Below, piece by piece: positions 22,934 through 35,300 of a stretch of 64,000 nt of DNA. The position numbers and the translations under genes were made by a program. Under the pieces are notes generated by a model, which had not been told where the DNA came from, did not search any database, and was given only the letters and a program-made list of their open reading frames with translations. Each line of letters opens with the position of its first letter. Position 1 is the stretch's first letter. This DNA comes from Raphanus sativus (Eukaryota > Streptophyta > Magnoliopsida > Brassicales > Brassicaceae): NCBI RefSeq assembly GCF_000801105.2, contig NC_079511.1, positions 12,640,784 through 12,704,783 on the forward strand. The letters run 5' to 3'.

Positions 22934-23787
22934 ATGTATCAGTGTCTTATAAAAGGGTAAATTTTGATGAGACTAGTCAGGAACTCGTATGTGTCCAACT
23001 CTAAAGGTGCAATAGACGATCAAACTGGTAGATACTTTTTGATTAACCAACAGATTTACCTCCATTAGTGTATTAAGATCTGTGTTATTTTTTCCCTACA
23101 ATATTTACACACTGGTACCTTTTTAAAATGTTTGACAAAGAACAGATAGATCTTAAAATGTAACCTTTTGAAAGGAAAAGAAAATCGTTAAGAAACATTA
23201 ACTTGTCTCTCAAGTAGTCGTCTACATATGAAGCATATTTTTTTTACTCATTGTCTATGCCAGCTTTGACACTCTTTCTATTCCTTCATGCCTAACTTCC
23301 TCAAACCTTATAGTCTTATGTAAATTATGATTCATATCCGCAACACAAAATGAAGTGAACACTTTTAAATCCAAACAATAGTGTTGAGAGAAAGTTGTCA
23401 AGAATGCTGCTTTTGTTCTTTCAAAATTGGTTTAAATAGGAAATTCTTGACGAAACTTCTTAAAAAAAAATTGGTGGGACATGAAAATTTCCCAATACCG
23501 GCACAAATATATATCTCCATACTCGAGTAATACTTACCTAAAATGCTGGTAATGAAGCCTTCTGGCCGAGTAAGAGAGACCTAAGCATTGGCCGGCCCAA
23601 ACCAATAATCAAAGTACAGTATTGTCCCGGTTTAACTAACCCAAAAAAACGACTCCGGTAGAAGATAAATTTGGTGGTTACTTTAATTGGGTGGTCCAGA
23701 GTCGAATTGTAGGGTTTTAGAAAAGGTTTCTCGTCTCCATCGTCGCGCCTCTGCAACTCGGAGCAGAAGAATAACAGCGGAGAAGAA
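22934..23787. other. SEC61 alpha 3' region and WDR74 promoter region
   Basis: About 0.85 kb between two same-strand genes. It should hold the SEC61 3' UTR (poly-A signals are not distinctive) and the promoter of the WD40 gene. No transposon ends or reading frames of note were seen. The shortness and lack of insertions contrast with the other intergenic regions here. Confidence 0.5.
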
Positions 23788-26043
23788 ATGCCTCGAGTCA
23801 TCTCCAACGAGACCCTCGGCTGCCCTCCGATCCGTGCTTTAACCTTTGATTCTCTCGGGCTTATCAAAGGTCCCCACTTTTCTCTCTCTATCTCCCTCCC
23901 TCTCTCTTCCTTCAGCTGAGGAACTCATATTTCAAATTCGATGTTGCAGTGACTGAAGCTCGAGGTAAAGAGAGAGGAACTCCCACTGTAGTCAACACAT
24001 GGGGCGAGATGAATGCTTCCAGAAGCGTTCTCGCCGCTTCCATGGATGACCGTCTAACCAACCCGGTAAACACAAAAAGTTTCATCCTTATGATGTCAGC
24101 TCTGCTTGAAGCTTAGTTGAAAAGCTCATCACTTTTTTTTTTTGTCTTCTTCTTTTAAAATTGCAGCTTTTGGCTGTGGCAAGAAAAGATGGCAACGTAA
24201 AGTGTTAAATCCTTACTCTTATTAAGCTATATCTGTAATTTGTTTCTTCTCTCCACACAACCGAGCTAACGTTTTATGTCCGTTCTACAGGTTGAGGTTC
24301 TTAATCCTTGTAATAATGATCTTCACTTTGCATACTCTGTGTTTGGTGACGACGGTTCTTCGCCTGAAGATAACGAAATCTCCGGCCTGCACTTGTTTAG
24401 AAAGCAAAAAGAAGATCAAACAGAAAGGTATGAAACAGTTTCTTCAACCAATCAATCACCAGTTAATTTTCTGCTGCGATTGATGTTTCTCAGAAAAAAA
24501 AAATAAAAAATGGTGTTATTAGATCTTGCACATTGCTTACATGCACGAGAAAGGGAGATGTGAGCCTCAGAACGGTTCAGTTTCCAGATGCGCGTGCTGA
24601 TTCTAAGGATGACGCTGCGCCCAAAACTTGGAAAGCATGTGGTTCTGGTGAGCTATTGGTTGGTAAGGTTGACGGGACCGAGAACTTCGGCTTGTTTGGA
24701 GGGTTAGTAGTTAACAACTTAGTTTTTTTTTTTATCTCTCAGTTTGATTGTTACCGTACTGAATGTATGTGTAATGCAGCAAACGTGTTGAAGTCAATAT
24801 ATGGGATCTTGAACAATGTACCAAGATCTGGAGCGCAAAATCTGTGAGTTTCTTCTCTACCAAACCCTTCAGTTAATGTCTCTTGTAATTCTAACCAATC
24901 TCTGCTTGGTGCAGCCTCCTAAAGACAATCTAGGGATCTTCACGCCTACCTGGTTCACTTGTGCTGCATTCATGAGCAACGACGATCACCGTAAATTTGT
25001 CACTGGAACTAAGTCTCACCAGGTTAAAACCATGATGTTTCTTTTCTTACTTCCCCCCAGATTGTAGTCGCTTTGTCCAGGTTACTCACATTTTTTCTTG
25101 TTTTCTTGAGATAGGTTCGTCTTTATGATGTTTCTGCTCAACGTAGACCGGTCCTGTCCTTTGATTTCCACGAGACTGCTATTACAGCTATCACTGAAGA
25201 CCCAGATGGTCATACTGTCTATGTTGGGAATGCTTCTGCTGACCTCGCTGCCTTTGATATACGAACAGGTTCGTTGATTCTCTCTACATACGTATCATAA
25301 AACAATGTTGCCGTATCAAACAAGTAAGCAATCAATTAACCATCTCTGTTGCAGGAAAGCTGTTGGGAAGCTTTTTAGGAAAGTGTTCCGGAAGCATAAG
25401 ATCTGTTGTTAGACATCCACATCATCAAGTGATAGCTTCTTGCGGTAAAGATGCATTGTATTGTCACACTAACTTTAAAATCTATATGCGTTTCAACAAT
25501 CTCATGTGTGTTGTTTTGTTTAATTGTTCAGGGTTAGACAGATATTTACGGATTTATGACGTGAAGACACGACAGCTCATCTCTGCGGTACGCTCTTTGA
25601 CATGGATGTTAATTAGAAATCATCATAACTCATCACACTGTTTTTTTTGCAGGTTTTCTTGAAGCAGCATCTTACAGGTCTCGTCTTCGACTCAGGCTTT
25701 AGTGGAGAAGGTTAGTTTTCTTTTTGCCGTTGACATTATCACATATTCCTACATACGTTAGTATGTTTGTTATATGATTGGGTTCTCTATGGTCGAAGCA
25801 GAGATAGCTGTCGCAAACACAGAGGTTGACGCTGAAACAGAAGAGACAATGAAGCAGGAAGGTGATGAGGAAGAGAATGAAGATGAAACAGAGGAGGCTC
25901 CTGTGAAGAAAAAGAAGTCAAAGAAAGAGAAACGCAACAGAGAAAAAGTCTCCGAGGGTGAAGAGGTAGACGAGGTAAGAAGCAAGAAGACACGAGACCA
26001 CAAGAAGAAAACCAAGAAAGTAAAACATACTCAACAAGACTAG
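23788..26043 (+). CDS. WD40-repeat ribosome biogenesis protein, WDR74/NSA1-like (438 aa, 12 exons)
   Basis: Exons: 23788-23869, 23950-24065, 24167-24196, 24291-24427, 24523-24702, 24780-24843, 24915-25022, 25115-25268, 25355-25444, 25532-25587, 25653-25710, 25802-26043. All have GT-AG borders and the phases join into 438 codons. The order of blades fits the WDR74/Nsa1 family. WD-like repeats include VEVNIWDLEQCTKIW, HQVRLYDVSAQRRPVLSFDF, SADLAAFDIRTGKLLGSFLG and LDRYLRIYDVKTRQLISAVF. The last ~80 residues are an acidic stretch followed by a Lys-rich tail (KKKKSKKEKR), typical of nucleolar proteins. Family knowledge: Nsa1/WDR74 acts in 60S pre-ribosome maturation with the AAA ATPase NVL/Rix7. 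It converges on ERD2, with 262 bp between stop codons. Arabidopsis At1g29320 is the likely orthologue (from memory). Confidence 0.9.
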
Positions 26044-26305
26044 TTTTAAGTTTTTTTTTTTCCGAAAACATTGCTGTTGTACTTTTGCTCTTGTAATCTG
26101 AGCTACAGTTTTGAACAACACTAAAACGAATAGATTTGATTTCAATCTCTACGTGGAATTCATACACGGGAAAGTTACAATGTGAAGCATCTTACACAAC
26201 AATTCGGCATCGTTCAACTCTTGTTAGATTGAAACAACAGGGGGAAACCAAATACTAACAATGTCTCTTGTTTTTCTAACACTTGCAAAATTTGTCTGGT
26301 TTTTC
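26044..26305. other. Short convergent intergenic region (WDR74 / ERD2 3' ends)
   Basis: Only 262 bp separate the two stop codons, so the 3' UTRs probably overlap or nearly so. The sequence has a poly-T run (26052-26061) just after the WDR74 stop. No other feature was seen. Confidence 0.6.
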
Positions 26306-29300
26306 TCAAGCCGGAAGCTTCAGTTTGGTATTGGTTTTCCAGCTGGAATGAAACAGAAAGGGATCCCAAGTCAGTCACATGTTCAGTGGCTATAAAAGGT
26401 TAGGAGAGTTTTCAGACTGGTGGAGTGTATTTACCTCAAGTAGTAATAGTAGAAGAAATCAGCATAGAGAGCAGTTTGGACAAGACCGGATACACAAGCT
26501 GGAAAAATTGCAAATATGTCAAATCTTTAGCAATGAGGAAAAAAATATGTCGGCAGAATGTGATTTGGTGCTTCTTTGTTGAAACATTTATTACCGATCC
26601 ATCTAGTGAAATGATCTTCTGTGAAATAGCGATAGATCCAGTTGATGATATATAATCCACGATACGCCCTGCAAGTTAAATAATTGCTCGCTGAGATTTT
26701 GTATACAGCACACAAACAAAATGTATAACCAACCAAGCCTATCTAATCTCCTTTATATAACAGAATAATTAATTCAATACAACCTCAAGCTTAAAAGGAA
26801 AACGACTGTATAGACTTTTGAGATACATGTACTGTTTTGCATTGATCACTTTAGTAAGTAACAAAGACAGTATATCAAGAAGAGAGAACAATTCTAAACA
26901 AACCCAATAGATATATTACAGTAACATTATTGCAGGTAGTAGTAGACTAGTAGTCATTCTATATCAACATTGGGTTCCAAAATGTGAACCAATTAAAGTC
27001 GGTAGATCAAGCAAGCAAACACATATCTCTAGAAAGAATTACGTACCCGAGAAAGAGAACATATTGTCCAGTCAAATTGTCCACATTCCCACTTCTTTGT
27101 AGCAGAACCAACTGAGGAAGGATAGCAACTGCCTCCAAGTATATAGAAAAGGCCCATAACACCTGCAATGCTTCCAAATTCAAAGGATTAGCATAGTGCA
27201 TTATCAGCATACAAAAGCGCCACTGCTGCAATACTACTTCAGAATACAGTTCGGAGTGAAGGCAGTTGCAAAGATGAAAGTTAATCCAGGGGGGCATATT
27301 TGCCAAATATATATATGAAGGCAAGGCTAAATGACATTGATGAATTTCAAATAAATAGATACAATAGGCGCATCTGACAAGTTAATCAGAGAACATTTTC
27401 ACAAGAAAGGTAACCTCGAGAAGATGCTGATCACAAAAATCCATTCCACCTTCTGGAAGAAATTTTTGTCACAGGACACAGTACATTTTGTTGGACAATT
27501 ATTTTTAACCAATGGGCTCAATAATAATTGACAAATGTGAATACAAAATGGGCCAGCGAATGTAACCGAGCAAAAGCCTTAATGACTTTATTGAAGAGAT
27601 GTGTAAACATCCCACATCGGTTACATGAGGCAAAGTCGAGTAGTATATATATGTTCATGAGTTAGGAGTGTGTAAACAGCTCAGAGAGAGAGGATAGCCC
27701 CCACGCGCGCGCCGCCGCCGTCCGGTCCGGGCCGGGCCGGGCACGGGCACGGGCGTCGGGCGTGGGTTATTTTGAAACGACAAGTAGTTTGTTTACAAAA
27801 TAAAAAACGACACGCAGTTTATCCTCTCGAGATATTTAAACAAGAAGAGAGCGAGTCTTGAGGAAGAAGTTTCGCAACTTACCTTCCCTCGATCTCCGCG
27901 AGATTCTCGCCCACGTGCAGCAACTGTTGCGGGAAGTGGCTGCTCCGTCTTCTCTTTAAATACTGCCTCTCCTCCTCATTCATTACTCACTTTTTCTTTC
28001 ACATCGAAACCAGCAAATATTCCCTTAGCGTAAGTATTTAGAGAGTGTTTCGTAGAGTATAGTTCGATAGGGCATTCACGAGTGAAGCGTGAATCGTCGC
28101 CATGGTTTTATCCTGGGACTCTATATTCGTACAGTCCCGTCTCACTACGGAGCGAATATAAAGAGTTAAGGAAAGAGATATCATATCTCGACTCCATGAA
28201 CGTTTTCTTATCGGGTTTCATTTCGTCTATTCAATCGTTTCTTTCCTTAACATCTCGCTTTTATTATATCGTTTATTTGATTCGGTTTTCCGGCTTCTAC
28301 AATCTTAACTCTTTATCGCTTTCTGTCTAAAGCTTTAATCGGATTGAAAAACGATTTATGAAACGGGTTTTAAGGTTTTGTTAACGGTTTCAAAAACGTG
28401 TTTGCGATCTGCTCTCTAGCACTTCCGCGAAACGTTTAAGATACTTTGTTATTCAAAACGTTCTGTATTCGAATCGTTTCCACGAACGCTTCTTTAAGCG
28501 AGTTTGTGAAACGATCTAAAAGTCTACACAAACGGTTTCTGCGAACGCTTTAAGCGAGTTTGCAAAACGTTTTCTCAGACTTAAATCGATATGATTTGGT
28601 TCAAACACCAAAAATGAAAATCGATTTACATTATTATTTTTATTATTATATTAATAATAATTTGTTATTGTTGAATGGAGTACTAATCCGTTTTCATGTT
28701 TTCTCAACAGAAAAATGACGGATGCAAACAACACCCTGATTGACACTACCATCGCGCAAACTCCAATCAACGTTGCTGCAACTGATGTATCTGGTGTGAC
28801 TACCGCTGGAAACATCCCTGCTTCCTCAACCGCTGCAGCAACAACAACCATTACCCTTCCTGCGGGAAACAGTGCTGATGAAACCACGCGCCGTAGCTTG
28901 TTCGGTGCTGGTCTTTATCAAACGAGTACAGGTCTAGGAACCTCAAGTGGTCCGGTTGCAGTACCAACTCCTCCGTCTGTGCCCAGCCTGTTCACTCAAG
29001 GACTGATGCCAGACCAGTTTGATGGCAAAAACTTCAAAACGTGGCAGAAGAAGATGATGTTCTTCCTAACAACGATGAAGCTGGACAAGTTCATCCAGGA
29101 GGACAAGCCCCTTGTCCCTTACGGGATTGATGATGTGCACACTCTCGCAAGTGTTGACATTTGGGTGCATTCTGACTTCGTCTGCAAAGGCTACATTTTG
29201 GGTCGCCTCATTGACCCATTGTACCATGTCTACTGTGACATTCCAACGGCGAAGGAGCTATGGAGATCACTTGACAAGAAGTACAGAGGTGAGGACGCTG

Positions 29301-32300
29301 GCTGCCAGAAGTATGTGGTTGCAAAATTTCATGACTTCAAAATGGTGGATTCAAAACCCATCATGGATCAGGTGGAAGCGTTCCAGCTCATTTGCCATGA
29401 AATCAAAGCTGAAGGGATGTCCATCTGCGAGACATTCACAACTCTCAGCTTCATTGAAAAGCTTCCTCCAAGCTATGCGGATTTCAAGAACTACCTGAAG
29501 CACAAGAAGAAGAAGATGGGCCTTGAGGAGCTTATCATGAGGTTTCAGATGGAATCCAGGAACCGAATTGCTGACAAGATCAATGCTAAGGAGCATAGTG
29601 TCAACATGGCTGAGCACAAAGGCAAAGGAAAGGCACACGCCCATTCTCCAGCAAAGCCTTCGAAAACTGCTGCAGCACTGAAGGCTACTGGAAAAAACTT
29701 CAAGAACAAAGGCATTGAAATCAATGCGAATGTGGAGAGATTCAAGGGGAAGTGTCACTACTGCAACAAAGTGGGACACAAGACTGCTGAGTGTCGCAAG
29801 AAGATCAAAGATGAGAAGGCTCAGGCAAATCTCACTGAGGAGGATCTTGTTGCTGTGGTGACTGAAGCCAACATGGTTGAAAGCAACAACCCCAGGGAAT
29901 GGTGGTATGACACTGGTGCAACCACCCACATTTGCACTGATAGGGCGATGTTCAGCACCTATCAGAAAAGCAAGACTCAGGAGAAGCTCAGGATGGGAAA
30001 CACTGCAGTCTCCAAGATTGAAGGACGCGGCAATGTGATTTTGAAGATGACATCTGGACGTGAGGTCACTCTGACAAATGTGAAGCATGTGCCTGACATG
30101 AGGAAAAACCTGGTCTCGGGAACCTTGCTCAGCAAGAATGGATTCGCCACAAGCTTTGAGGCGGATAAGCTCGTGATTAGGAAGAATGGGATGTATTTGG
30201 GAAAGGGGTATGTTAAGGATGGACTGGTCAAGTTGAATGTAATGACCGTCCCTCCGAAAGTTGTAGCTCCAAAAGTTTCAATGAATAAGAAAGAGCCAGT
30301 TGCTTATTTGGTTGAGTCTTTTAATATATGGCATGAAAGATTAGGCCATGTAAATAATAAATCTATACAAAGATTAATGAATTTAAATTTAATTCCCAAA
30401 TTTAAAACAAGTAAACAAAAATGTGAAGTTTGCGTACAGGCTAAGCTCACAAAAACGCCCTCACCTCGTGTTGAAAGAACTAATAAACCTCTAGATTTAA
30501 TTCACACTGATTTATGTGATTTGAAATACATGCCAACTAGAGGTGGGAAAAAGTACTTTGTGACCTTCATAGATGACTGCACAAAATATTGTTATGTTTA
30601 TCTTTTACATAGCAAAGATGAAACCTTAGATAAATTCAAAGAATTTAAACTCGAGGTCGAAAATCAGCTTAAAACAACTATTAAAGTAGTTAGAAGCGAC
30701 AGAGGAGGCGAGTATGATGGTCCATTCAATTCATTTTGTAAGGAACATGGAATAATACATCAAACTACAGCCCCTTATTCACCAGAATCTAATGGAGTTG
30801 CTGAACGAAAAAATCGAACTCTTAAAGAGATGATGAATGCAATGTTGCAGGAATCTGGGTCACCCCAGAACATGTGGGGGGAAGCGTTGCTTACCACTAA
30901 TTATATCCTCAACAAGATTCCACACAAAATAACTGGCAAAACTCCATATGAACTATGGAAAGGTAATTTACCTTCGTATAAATACCTCAAAGTGTGGGGG
31001 TGCTTGGCAAAAGTTGCGGTACCGCCACCAAAAAGGTCACTATTGGACCTAAAACAGTGGATTGCATTTTCATCGGATATGCACATAATAGTACTGCGTA
31101 TCGGTTTCTGGTACATGAATCTGAAATATCAGACATCCATAAAAATTCAGTCATGGAGTCTAGAAATGCATCTTTTTCGAAAATATTTTTCCATACAGGG
31201 AAAAACATGGTTCAAAACGAACTCGAGAAGAAAGAGACAACGACAAGGACTCAGAAATTGAGACAAACGTTGAAGTTCTATAAATGATATCTCAGAAAAT
31301 GAAGAAAAAGATGAACCTCGGAGAAGCAAAAGAGCTCGAAAGGAGAAATCTTTTGGTGATGATTTCCTAATGGCATTTCTAGTAGAAAATGTTCCAAAAA
31401 CTTTGGCAGAAGCTATGGCTTCACCCGAAGCTCCGTTTTGGAATGAAGCTGTCAAAAGTGAATTCGATTCTATCATGCAAAATTACACATGGTACGTAAC
31501 GGATTTACCACCTGGCTGCAAAGCATTAGGTAATAGATGGATAATGACACGAAAACCTGGTGGAAAATATAAAGCTAGGCTTGTAGTTCAAGGGTTCCGA
31601 CAAAGGGAAGGCTTTGACTATTTTGATACATATTCTCCAGTAACCAGAATAACATCTATAAGGTCGATGATAGCTATCGCAGCCTTAAGAGACTTAGAAA
31701 TCCATCAAATGGATGTAAAAACAGCTTTTCTAAATGGTGATTTAGAAGAAGAAATTTACATGAAACAACCTGAGGGCCATGTCATTCCTGGACAGGAAGA
31801 CAAAGTATGCCGACTTGTAAAGTCACTTTATGGGCTTAAACAAGCTCCTAAACAATGGCACGAAAAATTTGACAACACAATGATGTCAAATGGTTTCAAA
31901 ATTAATGAATGTGATAAATGCATATACTACAAAATTACCAAAAATGCGTATGTTTTGTTATGTCTATATGTAGATGATATGCTCATTATTGGAAGCAATA
32001 AAGACATTATCAATCAAACAAAAAACATGCTCAAAGGAAAATTTGAGATGAAAGATTTGGGATTAGCAGATGTTATTCTCGGGGTTAAAATCATAAGAAA
32101 TTCAAAAGGAATTACTTTAACTCAATCTCATTATGCTGAAACAATATTAGAGAGATTTAAAAACTACTCTAATAGTACTGCAAAAACTCCGTTAGATCCC
32201 CAAATGCACTTGACAAAGAATTCAGGTGAAGCGGTTTCACAAAACGAGTATGCACGTGTGATCGGAAGTCTCATGTACTTGACCAATTGTACAAGACCAG

Positions 32301-35300
32301 ATCTAGCGCATGCAGTAAACGTACTTAGTCGATATACAAGTAATCCAGGCCATACACACTGGAAAGCTATAACGAGAGTACTCAATTACTTGCGCTACAC
32401 CAAAGATTTTGGGCTTCACTATGGTAAAGAACCAGCAGTTTTAGAAGGATACAGTGACGCTAACTGGATATCAGATTCTAAAAACTCAAAATCCACAAGT
32501 GGATATGTTTTTACACTAGGAGGAGCGGCAATATCTTGGAAATCTACCAAACAAACAGTGCTAGCTAGGTCAACTATGGAATCTGAGTTCATAGCATTAG
32601 ACAAAGCAGCAGAAGAAGCTGAATGGCTTAGAAATTTTTTGGAAGATGTTCCTATGTGGGAGAAACCTGTACCAGCTATAAGAATACATTGCGATAGTCA
32701 ATCAGCTATAGCTCGGGCTCAGAATAATCTCTACAATGGTAAATCTCGTCACATTAGAAGACGACATAAAACCATTAGACAACTTATCTCAACTGGTGTA
32801 ATCACAATAGACTACATCAAATCGGCTGACAACCTAGCGGATCCATTTACTAAAGGTTTGCCACGAGATGTTGTTGCTAAATCATCAAAAGGAATGGGTT
32901 TAAAGCCTATAACTAATGAGGATGCTTGACTGCAACCCTACCTATCATGACTGGAGATCCCAAGACGTAGGTTCAAAGGGAAAACAAAATCAAGCAGAAT
33001 CTAACCAAAGCACTTTGAGACAAAGTAGTCTCATCCCAGCTCCTAAAGATGATAAGTGCTAACGAATGAGAGAAGGATAAGCATATGCTTTTAATGATTC
33101 CATAGCTTCTAAAGCGAAGTATTACTCAATACTTTTCATGGTCAATCACCTAATGAGTGTGAAATGGGGCCGTTTCTAGGAGAATGAATGCAAGGCTATA
33201 TTCTCTAAGTTCACTCATGAAAACCAGGAATAGTTCAGGGCCACAATGAACACAATAGAGAACTAAGTTCTACGAGAAAATGAAGCTGCGTTGTGCCTGT
33301 TGTCTCGGTCTACATAAAACACCGGTTGGTTCAAGACATCATGTTCACCTTCTGGTAAAGTAAACCCGACAGATATTAACTATGAGTGGTTCAAGGCTTA
33401 AAAATGCCACCTACTCAAACACAGTGAATTTTCGCAAACACTCTCGATAAGTCAGTCTGTCTAGCTTTAGTTTAAGTCTAGTCAGTAAAGTTTATTTGTT
33501 TTTTTTTAGAGTCTATCGAGTCTGCATCTAGTCTGCATATGTTTAGAGTCATTTCTATTCATGTGGGGGATTGTTGGACAATTATTTTAACCAATGGCTC
33601 AATAATAATTGACAAATGTGAATACAAAATGGGCCAGCGAATGTAACCGAGCAAAAGCCTTAGTGACTTTATTGAAGAGATGTGTAAACATCCCACATCG
33701 GTTACATGAGGCAAAGTCGAGTAGTATATATATGTTCATGAGTTAGGAGTGTGTAAACAGCTCAGAGAGAGAGGATAGCCCCCACGCGCGCGCCGCCGCC
33801 GCCGTCCGGTCCGGGCCGGGCGCGGCGTCGGGCGTCGGGCGTGGGTCGTGGGTCGTGGGTCGTGGGTCGTGGGTCGTGGGTCGTGGGTCGTGGGTCGTGG
33901 GTCGTGGGTCGTGGGTCGTGGGTCGTGGGTCTTGGGTCTTGGGTCTTGGGTCTTGGTGGAGGGCCTCCGGCCCGATAAGAATATTTTTTTTGGACCAAAT
34001 TAAACCCAACGTTTTGACCCATTTAATTCTCAAAAAACAACATGCATTTTATTTTGAAACGACAAGTAGTTTGTTTACAAAATAAAAACGACACGCAGTT
34101 TATCCTCTCGAGATATTTAAACAAGAAGAGAGCGAGTCTTGAGGAAGAAGTTTCGCAACTCACCTTCCCTCGATCTCCGCGAGATTCTCGCCCACGTGCA
34201 GCAACTGTTGCGGGAAGTGGCTGCTCCGTCTTCTCTTTAAATACTGCCTCTCCTCCTCATTCATTACTCACTTTTTCTTTCACATCGAAACCAGCAAATA
34301 TTCCCTTAGCGTAAGTATTTAGAGAGTGTTTCGTAGAGTATAGTTCGATAGGGCATTCACGAGTGAAGCGTGAATCGTCGCCATGGTTTTATCCTGGGAC
34401 TCTATATTCGTACAGTCCCGTCTCACTACGGAGCGAATATAAAGAGTTAAGGAAAGAGATATCATATCTCGACTCCATGAACGTTTTCTTATCGGGTTTC
34501 ATTTCGTCTATTCAATCGTTTCTTTCCTTAACATCTCGCTTTTATTATATCGTTTATTTGATTCGGTTTTCCGGCTTCTACACATTTCGCTAAACAGAAG
34601 CAAAAAAAAACACTAACGATGCAACACTTCGACACTCAAGGAATTTCTCATACTAAACAGCAAGATAAGAGAAGTGGCACATGCAGTACAAACTTTAAAC
34701 AAGCTTTAAGCACCCAACTATGAAAAAGTTTCAAATAAGACTACAAAACACAGACTCCAAATCAGTTCAGAAAGTTGTTCTGATCAATTCTTTTACATGA
34801 GCGACTATATATTCTACCAACAACCAACAACATTACAAAATCCAAATGATATAACTGGAAAAGAACTGACATATCCATCATAATCACCAAAGAAATGATT
34901 TAGCAGTATGAGGATCACCATAACTAAGTGTGAACAAATGAACCATAAGAAGATAGCAACTACCTTAAGGTAAATACGTCTCAGTGTCACTTAACAACTG
35001 AACTATGCTTTGAGGTATTCGCTTTTTTCACGTCTCTACAAACTAAAACTACAAAAGCATGGTAAAACTCAAATTGACAATACCTCTTGGAATGTGAAAC
35101 TCTCATGCAGGAGAAGCCCCAACACGAAACACGCCAACACAACGTACTGATGACGAAACGTATCCAGATCCTTATCGTACGACTTTCGCACGAGTGGATG
35201 CCTACGCATACACCAAACGATAGCCAGCGAGCTAGCAACGAAGACGACCTTCATCACGCTGTTGTAGAGAGACACGTAATCGGTGAACAGATCCAGGTAC

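Larger units (their letters stand above)
27484..34587 (+). mobile_element. Copia LTR retrotransposon, ~7.1 kb, inside ERD2 intron 2
   Basis: The element spans 27489-34582, with 5-bp target duplications CATTT at 27484-27488 and 34583-34587. LTRs start TGTTGGACAATT and end CTTCTACA. The 5' LTR is 27489-28301 and the 3' LTR is 33572-34582. The polypurine tract GTGGGGGA sits at 33563-33570, directly before the 3' LTR. Coding order is gag, protease, integrase, reverse transcriptase, RNase H, which defines Copia/Ty1. Its sense is opposite to ERD2. The LTRs differ at only a handful of places outside one large indel, so the insertion is young. No classical initiator-Met tRNA primer site (TGGTATCAGAGC) follows the 5' LTR. 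Confidence 0.95.

Noticed and set aside
28082..28330. Identical small frames in both LTRs (28082 and 34363)
   Set aside because: They lie inside the LTRs and are duplicated only because the LTRs are. Not conserved protein genes.
33743..34085. Frames with repeated DPRPTTH or WVVGRGS peptides
   Set aside because: They are translations of the CGTGGGT array in the 3' LTR, not a protein gene.
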